The position numbers and the translations under genes were made by a program. A model generated the notes under the pieces. The model saw only the letters and a list, made by a program, of their open reading frames with translations, searched no databases and had not been told where the DNA came from. From positions 88,463 through 152,462 of the forward strand of contig JAKAZL010000001.1 in NCBI GenBank assembly GCA_021815925.1: 64,000 bases of DNA, read 5' to 3'. Source of the stretch: Pseudomonadota bacterium. GTDB taxonomy: Bacteria; Pseudomonadota; Gammaproteobacteria; Steroidobacterales; Steroidobacteraceae. Below are positions 10,382 through 19,376 of the stretch, one piece after another (the first letter of the stretch is position 1; the number at the start of each line of letters is the position of its first letter).

Positions 10382-10850
10382 CGGCTGACCGCGTTGCCTG
10401 CATCCGGGGGGGCGGGCCTGGTCTCCTGCGCACTGCCAACCGGGCGGCGTCAGGCTGCTCATTGTCAAGGATAGGCTTGCCGCGTTCAAGCCTGCCCTCA
10501 CGCCCGCGCTTGCGCATGATCTGCAAGTCGGTAATTTCCGCATCCGCGGTGGAGCGACCCGCATTTCACAGACGAGCGCTCCTGTACTAGTCTTTCGGCG
10601 CCGTGGCCGTACTGACGCTCATAGGTTCCATAACCACTGCGCCGCAGGGCCGGGCGCAGTCTGGCCCCGACGCCGCCGCGCGAGGCAGCGGGCCGCGGGC
10701 GCTGGGCATGGCATGCCGGGCACGCGGATGCCGCCCGATCGGTCGCCCAGTCGGGTCGCAGGCACCCCGGGGCGGCCGGCCGCAAAGGCTGCGGCGTCGC
10801 GTTCCCGTGCTGACCTCGGCGTGCGGTCGCAACACCAGAGGGTGGAAACA

Positions 10851-12461
10851 ATGATCAACGGAACCGTTGTCGATCTGTCCCGGATACAGTTTGCCGCCAC
10901 GGCCCTGTACCACTTCCTTTTCGTGCCATTGACGCTGGGACTTAGCTTCCTGCTCGCAGCGATGGAGACGGTCTACGTCACCACCGGGAGGCCGATCTAC
11001 AAGCAGATGGCGGTGTTCTGGGGCAAGTTGTTCATGATCAACTTCGCGCTCGGCGTCGCCACCGGACTGACCATGGAATTCCAGTTCGGCACGAACTGGT
11101 CGTTCTATTCCAGTTTCGTCGGCGATATCTTCGGTGCGCCGCTGGCCATCGAGGGTCTGATGGCGTTCTTCATGGAATCGACGTTTGTCGGCCTGATGGT
11201 GTTCGGCTGGCAGCGCCTCTCCAAGGGGCAGCACCTGGCGGTCACCTGGCTGGTGGCATTGGCCTCGAACCTCTCGGCGCTGTGGATTCTGGTGGCCAAT
11301 GGGTTCATGCAGGACCCCACGGGCGCCGCCTTCGATCCGGTCACGATGCGCATGCGCCTGACGAGCTTTCAGGATCTGATCTTCAGCCCCGATGCGCAGT
11401 CGAAGTTCGTGCACACCAGCATCGCCGGGTACGTCACCGGGGCGATGTTCGTCGCCGGGGTGAGCGCCTTTTACATGCTGCGCAAGCGGCACATGGATCT
11501 TGCGAAGCGATCTTTCCGCATCGCGGTGCTGTTCGGCGTGCTCGCCACGATCGGGGTGGTCACGCTGGGCGATGCGCTGGGGTTCGTCGACGCCAAGGCG
11601 CAGCCGACCAAGCTTGCCGCCATGGAGGCGCTCTGGCACCCGGAGCCCGCGCCCATGCCGTTCAACCTGATCGCCTTCCCGAGCCAGGCGCAGCAGCGCA
11701 ACCTCGGTGCGGTGCGGGTGCCGGGGGTGCTGTCGCTGCTGGTCACGCACTCACTGGACGGGACGGTGGCGGATATCTCGACGCTCGAGCAGGAGGCGCA
11801 GCAGAAGATCGAGAACGGGATCCCGGCCGTGCAGGCGCTGAAGACGCTCGCGCACAATCCGCAGGATCCCGCCGCGCTGGCGCAATTCGATGCGCATCAG
11901 GCGGATCTCGGCTACGGATTCCTGGTGCAGCGCTACGCACCTCATTTGAGTCAGGTGACGCCGGCCGATATCGAGGCGGCGGCGAAGGACTCGATCCCGC
12001 CGGTGGCCGGCGTGTTCTGGTCGTTCCGGATCATGGTGGGACTAGGACTGCTGATGCTCGCGTTCTTCGTGCTGAGCACGCTGTACTCGCTGCGCAACAA
12101 GATCGAGCGCAAGACCTGGGTGCTCAAGGTCGCCGTGTGGATGATTCCGGTGCCGTTCCTCGCCGACGAGGCGGGATGGCTGGTCGCCGAGCTCGGCCGC
12201 CAGCCCTGGACGGTCTACGGGGTGCTGCCGACCTGGATGAGCGCCTCGACGCACAGCGTCGGCTACATGGCGTTTTCCCTGATCGGCTTCGTGGCGCTGT
12301 ACTCGGTGTTCATCGTGGTGGAGATGTATCTGATGGTCCGGGCCATCCGCATCGGTCCCGGCGAACAGGGCGGCTCCGGCGGCGGGCAGGCGCAACCGCG
12401 CCCGACGCTCGCGCCCCGCGCCGTTCCGGCCGCACCGTACGGCAGCAAGTTGGAGGGCTGA
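10851..12461 (+). CDS. cydA: Cytochrome bd ubiquinol oxidase subunit I
   Basis: LSRIQFAATALYHFLFVPLTLGLSFLLAAMETVYVTTG; long Q-loop; LADEAGWLVAELGRQPW. Confidence 0.95.
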   Translation: MINGTVVDLSRIQFAATALYHFLFVPLTLGLSFLLAAMETVYVTTGRPIYKQMAVFWGKLFMINFALGVATGLTMEFQFGTNWSFYSSFVGDIFGAPLAIEGLMAFFMESTFVGLMVFGWQRLSKGQHLAVTWLVALASNLSALWILVANGFMQDPTGAAFDPVTMRMRLTSFQDLIFSPDAQSKFVHTSIAGYVTGAMFVAGVSAFYMLRKRHMDLAKRSFRIAVLFGVLATIGVVTLGDALGFVDAKAQPTKLAAMEALWHPEPAPMPFNLIAFPSQAQQRNLGAVRVPGVLSLLVTHSLDGTVADISTLEQEAQQKIENGIPAVQALKTLAHNPQDPAALAQFDAHQADLGYGFLVQRYAPHLSQVTPADIEAAAKDSIPPVAGVFWSFRIMVGLGLLMLAFFVLSTLYSLRNKIERKTWVLKVAVWMIPVPFLADEAGWLVAELGRQPWTVYGVLPTWMSASTHSVGYMAFSLIGFVALYSVFIVVEMYLMVRAIRIGPGEQGGSGGGQAQPRPTLAPRAVPAAPYGSKLEG

Positions 12462-12464
12462 GTC

Positions 12465-13595
12465 ATGCACACATTCGCAATTGCACAGGTCATCTGGTGG
12501 CTGCTGCTCGGCGTGCTGCTCATGGGGCTTGCGGTCATGGTCGGAATGGACATGGGCGTCGGCGCGATTCTGCGCTACGTCGGCCGCACCGACGCGGAGC
12601 GGCGCGTGGCACTGAATATCATCGGACCGCACTGGGACGGCAACCAGGTCTGGTTCATCCTGGGTGGGGGTGCGATATTCGCGGCCTTCCCGCTGATCTA
12701 CGCGACCGCGTTTTCCGGCTTCTACGTGGTGATGCTGCTGCTGCTCTGGACGATGATCATGCGGCCGATCGGCTTCGAGTACCGCAGCCGGATGCAGCAG
12801 CCGGCGTGGCGGAATGTCTGGGACTGGGCGCTCACCGTCAGTGGCGCAGTGCCGATGATCGTGTTCGGCGCGGCCTTCGGTAACCTGTTCCGCGGTGTGC
12901 CGTTTCACTTCGACTGGGACATGACGTCGTATTACACCGGCAGCTTTCTCGGACTGCTCAATCCCTTCGCCGTCATGACCGGGGTGCTGTCGCTGTCCCT
13001 GGCGGCGATGATGGGTTCGCTGACCATCATGAACGGCGCCGAAGGCGCAATGCATCAGCGCGCGCGGGGACTGGCACAGGTGGCGGGACTTGTGGCGACG
13101 GTGCTGTTCGCCCTCGGCGGGCTCTGGGTGCGCGCGCTGCCCGGTTACGAGCTGCTCAGCAGTCCCGGCGCCGGCGTGCCGCAGACGCCGCTGCAGCAGA
13201 CGGTCGGCGTCGGCGGCAGCTGGCTGCACAACTTCGGTGCGCATCCGGTGCTGTGGCTGTTGCCCCTGCTCGGCTTCGCTGGAATCATCGGGGCGGTGCT
13301 GTCAGCGCGCGCAGGACGTTCGCATCTGGGCTGGTGGCTCGGTGCCGGTGCGTGGATCGGCGTGATCGGCACGGCCGGAGCCGCGCTTTTTCCCTTCATG
13401 CTGCCCTCAAGCAGCGATCCGTCGATGAGCCTCACGGTCTGGAACTCCAGTTCGAGCAAACTGACGCTGCTGTGGATGATCGGCTTCGCCGCGGTGTTTG
13501 TGCCGCTCATCCTGTGGTACACCAGCTGGGCATTCTGGGTGATGCGCGGCAAGGTCACCCCCGAGATGGTCGCTGGCCACGATCACGCTTACTGA
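12465..13595 (+). CDS. cydB: Cytochrome bd ubiquinol oxidase subunit II
   Basis: GMDMGVGAILRYVGRTDAERRVALNIIGPHWDGNQVWFILGGGAIFAAFP. Confidence 0.95.
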   Translation: MHTFAIAQVIWWLLLGVLLMGLAVMVGMDMGVGAILRYVGRTDAERRVALNIIGPHWDGNQVWFILGGGAIFAAFPLIYATAFSGFYVVMLLLLWTMIMRPIGFEYRSRMQQPAWRNVWDWALTVSGAVPMIVFGAAFGNLFRGVPFHFDWDMTSYYTGSFLGLLNPFAVMTGVLSLSLAAMMGSLTIMNGAEGAMHQRARGLAQVAGLVATVLFALGGLWVRALPGYELLSSPGAGVPQTPLQQTVGVGGSWLHNFGAHPVLWLLPLLGFAGIIGAVLSARAGRSHLGWWLGAGAWIGVIGTAGAALFPFMLPSSSDPSMSLTVWNSSSSKLTLLWMIGFAAVFVPLILWYTSWAFWVMRGKVTPEMVAGHDHAY

Positions 13596-13605
13596 GGGCA
13601 CGAAG

Positions 13606-13821
13606 ATGCGCAGCTTTTTGTACTTTGTCCTGTTTCTCATGATCGCCGTCATCGTCACGGTGCTCGCTGCGATCCTCGGCGATGAGGGGGCCTGGTACTT
13701 CGCGTGGCTGATCGGCACCACCATGATCGTGCTGGTCAGCGCGGCCGGCGGTGCGATGATGGATGCGCACGAGGAGCAACTCGCCGAGCAGCAGAGGGCC
13801 GAGGCGGGTCGGCGAGGCTGA
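13606..13821 (+). CDS. cydX: CydX-like cyd operon small protein with an extra N-terminal TM segment
   Basis: AWYFAWLIGTTMIVLVSAAGG aligns with the E. coli CydX start MWYFAWILGTLLACSFG; preceded in frame by MRSFLYFVLFLMIAVIVTVLAAILGDEG; upstream gaggg. Confidence 0.75.
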   Translation: MRSFLYFVLFLMIAVIVTVLAAILGDEGAWYFAWLIGTTMIVLVSAAGGAMMDAHEEQLAEQQRAEAGRRG

Positions 13822-13835
13822 TCGGGCCGCGCCGA

Positions 13836-15614
13836 GTGTCCTTCACGGGCGCGACGGAGGCATCGCCCGCTTCCCGCGTCGAGCCGACCGCAGGGCAATG
13901 GCTGCGCCGGGAGGCCAGAGGCATCCGCGGGCCGCTGGTGCGCACCGGCGTGCTCTCTGCGCTGCTCGCACTGGCGCTCGTCGGGCAAGCCTGGGTGCTG
14001 TCCGGAATTCTCGCCATGGGTGTGCTTGCCCATGCCGGCTTTACCGCGCTAGGAGGACTCGGGCTCGCGCTGCTGCTCCTGGCAGTGCTGCGGTTCGCTC
14101 TCGCGGTGGCCGCACGACGCAGCGCGTTCCAGGGCGCTCAGCAGCTGGCCCAGCGGCTGCGCGCGCGAATCCTGCAAGGTACCCAGGCGCTCGGCCCCTA
14201 CGGGCTGCGGGCCGAGGCCAGCGGCGATCTGATCACGCGTCTGGTCGACGGCGTCGAGGCCATTCTCGGGTACTTCGCTCGCTACCTGCCACAGGCAAGC
14301 GCGGCAGTTCTCGTCCCGGCGCTGCTGCTGGCATTCGTCTTTCCGGCCGATTGGCTCTCGGGGCTGATCCTGCTGGTGACGGCGCCGCTCATACCGCTGT
14401 TCATGGTGCTGGTCGGACGGGCCGCCGCGCAGGCCAGCGAGCGGCGCTACGCCCAGCTGACGCGGCTGGGCGCAGCCTTCATCGATGCCCTTGGCGGGCT
14501 CGTGACGCTGCGCCAGCTCGGCGCGGCGGAGCGCTTTGCGGCGCACCTCGAGGCGCAGAGCGAGGAGTACCGCGTGCTGAGCATGCAGGTCCTGCGCGTG
14601 GCCTTCCTCTCCGCCCTGGTGCTCGAGTTCTTCGCGATGATCAGCATCGCGGTCGTCGCGGTCCTGGTCGGCTTCCGTCTGTTGTGGGGCGAGATGCACC
14701 TGCGGGCAGGTCTGTTCGTGCTGCTGCTGGCGCCGGAGTTCTACCTGCCGTTGCGCGCGCTGGGCGGTCTGCGCCACGCACGCATGGACGCGCTGGCTGC
14801 CGCACGGCAGCTTGCGGCGCTCGATGCGCTCGCGCCGGGAGGCGCTGCGCCGCAACCGGTCGGCGCGCCAGTCAACCTCACCGCGGCACCGAAGATCTGC
14901 CTCGAGGCCGTCACGTACCAGCATCGCGGGCGCGCGGCCGGACTGCGCGAGTGCAGCCTCGTGATACCGGCCGGGCGCGTAACGGCACTGGTCGGCGCCA
15001 CCGGCTGTGGCAAGAGCACGTTACTCAACCTCATCCTGGGATTTGCCCGTCCCGGGCAGGGCCGTGTCCTGATCGACGGCCAGGATCTGGCCACGATGGA
15101 TGCCGCGCAATGGCGCGAGTGCATCGCCTGGGTGCCGCAGCACACGCACGTCTTCGAAGGCACCGTGCGCGAGAACCTGCTGTTGGCCGAGGAGCGGGCG
15201 GACGCGCGCGCGCTCGAGCGCGCGGCTCTCGAGAGCGGCCTCGGCGCGGTACTCGCTCGATTGCCGCAGGGGTGGGATACACCACTCGGGGAACGCGGTC
15301 TCGGATTGTCCGGCGGGCAGCTGCAGCGACTGGCCATCGCGCGCGCGTTGCTGCGTGCGCGCGCTCGCGTCTGGTTGCTTGATGAGCCCACGGCGCACCT
15401 GGATGCCGAGGGCGCACGCTCGCTCGAAAGGATGATCCGTGCGGCGGCGCCCAGCCGTACGGTGCTCCTGGCGGTGCACCGCCTGAGCACGGCACGCTCG
15501 GCCGACTGGGTAATCGTGCTGCGCGAGGGATGGATCGTCGAGCAGGGAGCGCCGGACGAGTTGGAACGGGGCGAGGGATACTATGCGCGGTTGCTGCAGG
15601 CGGAGCACGCATGA
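13836..15614 (+). CDS. cydD: Thiol reductant ABC exporter subunit CydD
   Basis: ABC exporter with TM domain and Walker A GATGCGKST, signature LSGGQLQRLAIARALL, downstream of cydABX; GTG start inferred. Confidence 0.9.
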   Translation: MSFTGATEASPASRVEPTAGQWLRREARGIRGPLVRTGVLSALLALALVGQAWVLSGILAMGVLAHAGFTALGGLGLALLLLAVLRFALAVAARRSAFQGAQQLAQRLRARILQGTQALGPYGLRAEASGDLITRLVDGVEAILGYFARYLPQASAAVLVPALLLAFVFPADWLSGLILLVTAPLIPLFMVLVGRAAAQASERRYAQLTRLGAAFIDALGGLVTLRQLGAAERFAAHLEAQSEEYRVLSMQVLRVAFLSALVLEFFAMISIAVVAVLVGFRLLWGEMHLRAGLFVLLLAPEFYLPLRALGGLRHARMDALAAARQLAALDALAPGGAAPQPVGAPVNLTAAPKICLEAVTYQHRGRAAGLRECSLVIPAGRVTALVGATGCGKSTLLNLILGFARPGQGRVLIDGQDLATMDAAQWRECIAWVPQHTHVFEGTVRENLLLAEERADARALERAALESGLGAVLARLPQGWDTPLGERGLGLSGGQLQRLAIARALLRARARVWLLDEPTAHLDAEGARSLERMIRAAAPSRTVLLAVHRLSTARSADWVIVLREGWIVEQGAPDELERGEGYYARLLQAEHA

Positions 15615-17329
15615 GCCGAGTGTTGCCACCGATGCTGCGTCGCCTGCTCGCGGTGCTGCATCCTGAGCGCAGTTGGATGCTCGGCGGCGCGGCGCTCGCG
15701 GTCCTCGCGGCGTTAGCGGCCATCGGTCTGATGGCCGTTTCAGGCTGGTTCATCGCGGCCATGGCGGTAGCCGGCGCGAGCGCTGCGGCGATCAATTACT
15801 ACACGCCTGCCGCGGCCATCCGCCTGTGCGCGATCCTGCGCAGTGGCGGACGCTATGGTGAGCGGCTGGTCACACACGAGGCGACGCTGCGCAGCCTGTC
15901 ACGTCTGCGGGTCTGGCTGTTCCGACGCCTGATCCCGCTGGCACCGGCGCGCCTGGCGGCATTGCGCAGCGGGGAGTTGTTTGCTCGGTTGCGCGCCGAT
16001 GTCGATGCGCTCGAGCATTTCTACCTGGCGGTACTGGTGCCGGGGGCCGTCGCGCTCGCCAGTGTCGCCACCGCCATCGTCCTGTGCCTGATCGTGCTGC
16101 CGGCCGCCGGTCTCGCCGTGCTGATCGGCGCGCTGCTCGCAGGCGTACTGGTGCCCGCTTGGCTGCAGCGGCGCGCCGCGCCCGATGCCGCCACGGCCGT
16201 GCGCGAAGGTGGCGCGCTGCGCGGGCTGCTACTGGATGCGCTGCGCGGGCATCCGGAGCTGCTCGCCTGGGGGCGTGTCAGCGCGCATGGCGCGCGCATC
16301 GAGCAGTTGGCGCGACAGCTGGATGCGCGCCGCGCCCGCCTCGAGGTGCTCGAGGCGACCGGGGGGGCGCTGGTGGGATTGTGTGCGCAGCTGACGCTCC
16401 TTGCAGTGCTCGGCATTGCGCTGGGCGCGGCGCACCGACACACGCTCTCGCCGCCGCTGCTGGTGATGCTCGCGCTGCTGGCCCTGGCGCTGTTCGAGGT
16501 CATCGGGCCGCTGTCCGAGGCGCTGGCCAGATGGTCGGCGACGCTGACTTCGTGCGCGCGCGTGTTCACGCTCGCAGACACGCCCGCACCGTTCGTCGAG
16601 CCGGAGGTCTCGGCCTCTGTGCCGCTGCGCCCTGCCGTCGTGTTCGAGGACGTGTCTCTGCGCTACGACGAGGCGGCGCCCTGGGCGCTGACGCAGGTGA
16701 ATCTCACCCTCGCCCCGGGGGCGCGGGTCGCGCTCGTCGGCGCCTCGGGGGCGGGCAAGAGCTCCCTCGTCGCCGCGCTCCTGAAGCTCTATCCGCTGCA
16801 GCACGGGCGGATCCTGTTCGGTGGACGGCCTCTGGAGTCGCTGCACGGGGATGAGCTGCGCCGGCACATCGCGGTCATCGCGCAACACAGCGTCCTGTTC
16901 AACCAGTCACTGCTCGAGAATCTGCTGCTGGCCGCGCCGCAGGCAACCGCCGCGCAGATCGAGCGAGCCGTCAGTCTCGCGCAGCTCGATGGATTCGTGG
17001 CATCGCTGCCGGACGGCTACGACACCCAGCTTGGCGAGGCTGGCGCGCTCGTTTCCGGCGGTGAGGCGCGGCGCATCGCGATTGCCCGCGCGCTGCTGCA
17101 GGATGCGCCGGTGTTGGTGCTCGATGAGCCCACCGAGGGGCTGGATGCGGTGACGGCCCGGGATCTGTACACGGCGCTGGATGCGGCTGCGAATGGACGC
17201 ACGTTGCTGCTGATCACCCACCGCCTGAGCGGGCTTGCCCGGCTCGTGGACGAGGTGGTGGTCATGGAGGCAGGCGCTGTGCAGGCGCGCAAACCGGTTG
17301 CGCAGTATCTGGCTGAGGTCGGCGGCTGA
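15611..17329 (+). CDS. cydC: Thiol reductant ABC exporter subunit CydC
   Basis: GLMAVSGWFIAAMAVAG; GASGAGKSSL; VSGGEARRIAIARALL; overlaps cydD stop. Confidence 0.9.
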   Translation: MSRVLPPMLRRLLAVLHPERSWMLGGAALAVLAALAAIGLMAVSGWFIAAMAVAGASAAAINYYTPAAAIRLCAILRSGGRYGERLVTHEATLRSLSRLRVWLFRRLIPLAPARLAALRSGELFARLRADVDALEHFYLAVLVPGAVALASVATAIVLCLIVLPAAGLAVLIGALLAGVLVPAWLQRRAAPDAATAVREGGALRGLLLDALRGHPELLAWGRVSAHGARIEQLARQLDARRARLEVLEATGGALVGLCAQLTLLAVLGIALGAAHRHTLSPPLLVMLALLALALFEVIGPLSEALARWSATLTSCARVFTLADTPAPFVEPEVSASVPLRPAVVFEDVSLRYDEAAPWALTQVNLTLAPGARVALVGASGAGKSSLVAALLKLYPLQHGRILFGGRPLESLHGDELRRHIAVIAQHSVLFNQSLLENLLLAAPQATAAQIERAVSLAQLDGFVASLPDGYDTQLGEAGALVSGGEARRIAIARALLQDAPVLVLDEPTEGLDAVTARDLYTALDAAANGRTLLLITHRLSGLARLVDEVVVMEAGAVQARKPVAQYLAEVGG

Positions 17330-17493
17330 ACGCGACGCGCGCTGCGCGCGCCGGAATATGTCGTGTGGAGCATTGGCGCGGACAAAATCAAGGAGTAAAT
17401 TCACAAAAACACGAACCGGCGCGCGCGAACAGACGGGGTCGGGTTGCGGATCGCCACGACGCCCCCGCAGCGCGAGTGGGCAGGGAGATACCA

Positions 17494-18021
17494 ATGAGAA
17501 AATCGTCCAGCAGGCTGCTGATCGCGCTGTGGCTCGCACTCGCAGGGCCGGCTGTTGCCGGTGCGCGGTCCTTCGGTCATTGGCAGGTCGATACGACCGG
17601 AAACGGCCGTTACACCTACGCCGCCACGGTCAACCGCGGCGGGGAGTTGTTCGGTAAGTTCTGCGACCTGCGCTCGGCGTCCTGCCACTGGCTGCTCGCG
17701 GTGCGCACGCCGTGCCGCTTCGGCGACGTCTACCCGGTGCTGGCGAATTCGGCCGCCGGCGCCAGCCCCATCGTGATTTTCTGCGTGGGTTCGATCGGCC
17801 GTCACAGCTACGGCATGGCGCTGATGAACCGGCGCAAACTCCGGGCCAGCATCACGCACGCGCGGCGGATCGATTTCGCCTTGCCGATCGATGGTGGCGG
17901 TTTCGCGCTGACCCGTTTCGCCCTGGCCGGACGGCTCCACGCAACCGCCGTGCTGCGCCGAGCCATGGCCGCGCGGATCGCACAACAGCGACGCATCCGC
18001 AGCGCCGAACTGCACCTCTAG
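17494..18021 (+). CDS. Hypothetical secreted protein
   Basis: Signal peptide MRKSSSRLLIALWLALAGPAVAGA; ends before the RND operon. Confidence 0.55.
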   Translation: MRKSSSRLLIALWLALAGPAVAGARSFGHWQVDTTGNGRYTYAATVNRGGELFGKFCDLRSASCHWLLAVRTPCRFGDVYPVLANSAAGASPIVIFCVGSIGRHSYGMALMNRRKLRASITHARRIDFALPIDGGGFALTRFALAGRLHATAVLRRAMAARIAQQRRIRSAELHL

Positions 18022-18229
18022 GGGACCCCGGGGACACCCCCGCCCGCTGGGGCGGCTGCGGCGCCGGCGGCGGCCGACTGCCCCCTCTGGCAGAGGGCGG
18101 CGGGCCGGGCGGTGTGGTTAAAATAGTAGCCTGTAGCCTTTAGATGCGCGTCGCGCGCCGCAGCCGGCCCCGGAGGGCCGGCCGGGCCCCTGTGCGTGCG
18201 CTCCCAGACCACACAGGAGATCGGGAATC

Positions 18230-19366
18230 GTGGAGAAACGCGTGATGTGGCTGCGGCTGCTCATCGTGCTCGTGGCGATGGCGGTCGTGCTGGGCGGAGT
18301 GACGGCATGGAATGCCATCAAGGCGCATTTCATACACCAGTTCATGGTGAAAAACGCCGCGCAGCCGCAGACGGTGAGCACGACCATTGCGGGCTACTCC
18401 GAGTGGCAGCCCGAGGTGAGCGCCGTCGGGAGCTTGCGCGCGGTGCACGGCGTACAGGTGACGGCGCAGCTGGCCGGCCTGGTCGAGCGCGTTGAATTCC
18501 ACTCCGGTCAATCCGTGCGCGCCGGGCAGGCCCTGGTGCAGCTCAATGCGGCGCCGGACATCGCTCAGCTGCATTCGCTGCAGGCGACCGCGCATTACGC
18601 GGCGCTGACCTACCAACGCGAGGTCATCCAGTACAAGGACCAGGCTATCGGCAAGGCGACGCTCGATGCTGCAACGGCGAACTGGAAGAGCGCCGAAGCC
18701 CAGGTCAAGGCACAGGCGGCGCTGGTGGCCGAGAAGACCATCCGCGCGCCGTTCAACGGTCGGCTCGGGATCACGACCGTCAACCCCGGTGAGTACCTGC
18801 AGCCCGGCACCCCGATCGTCAGTCTGCAGTCGCTCGATCCGATCTTCGTGGATTTCTACCTGCCCCAGAGTGATCTGTCCCGCATCCACCTCGGGGATGC
18901 TACGCGGGTGACGGCAGGGGCGTTCGCGGGCCGAACCTTCACCGGACGGGTGACCTCGATCGACCCGCTGGTCAATCCGGCGACGCGCAATTTCGAGGCG
19001 GAGGCCACGATCAATAATCCGCAGCGCCTCCTGCGTCCCGGGATGTTCGTGACGACGGCGGTCGCATCGGGTGCCCGGCGCCGCTACCTGACGCTGCCGC
19101 AGACGGCGATCAGCTACAACCCGTACGGGGACACCGTGTTCGTCGTGCGCCAGGGTTCCGGAGCGAAGGCGACCGAGACCGCCGAGCAGGTGTTCGTGAC
19201 GCTCGGGCCGACCCGCGGCGACCAGATCGCGGTTCTGAAAGGCATCCGGGCGGGGGATGTCATCGTGACGAGCGGACAGCTGAAACTGAAGAACGGTTCG
19301 TCGGTGGCCGTCAACAACTCCGTGCAGCCGCTCAACAACCCCAACCCCTCGCCGCAGGAACACTGA
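18230..19366 (+). CDS. RND efflux periplasmic adaptor (membrane fusion) subunit
   Basis: TIRAPFNGRLGITTVNPGEYLQPGTPIVSLQSLDPIFVDFYLPQ; GTG start. Confidence 0.9.
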   Translation: MEKRVMWLRLLIVLVAMAVVLGGVTAWNAIKAHFIHQFMVKNAAQPQTVSTTIAGYSEWQPEVSAVGSLRAVHGVQVTAQLAGLVERVEFHSGQSVRAGQALVQLNAAPDIAQLHSLQATAHYAALTYQREVIQYKDQAIGKATLDAATANWKSAEAQVKAQAALVAEKTIRAPFNGRLGITTVNPGEYLQPGTPIVSLQSLDPIFVDFYLPQSDLSRIHLGDATRVTAGAFAGRTFTGRVTSIDPLVNPATRNFEAEATINNPQRLLRPGMFVTTAVASGARRRYLTLPQTAISYNPYGDTVFVVRQGSGAKATETAEQVFVTLGPTRGDQIAVLKGIRAGDVIVTSGQLKLKNGSSVAVNNSVQPLNNPNPSPQEH

Positions 19367-19376
19367 GGCTGCCGGC

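Noticed and set aside
10382-10850. Possible FNR box in the 470-bp sigma/cydA intergenic region
   Set aside because: Partial matches only (for example cttgccgcgttcaag); no TTGA-N6-TCAA dyad found by eye.
18021-18229. GC-rich hairpins (gccccctctggcagagggcggc; ccggccccggagggccgg) before the RND adaptor
   Set aside because: Short G+C stems are common in such DNA; no T-tract or alternative pairing to support a riboregulator.
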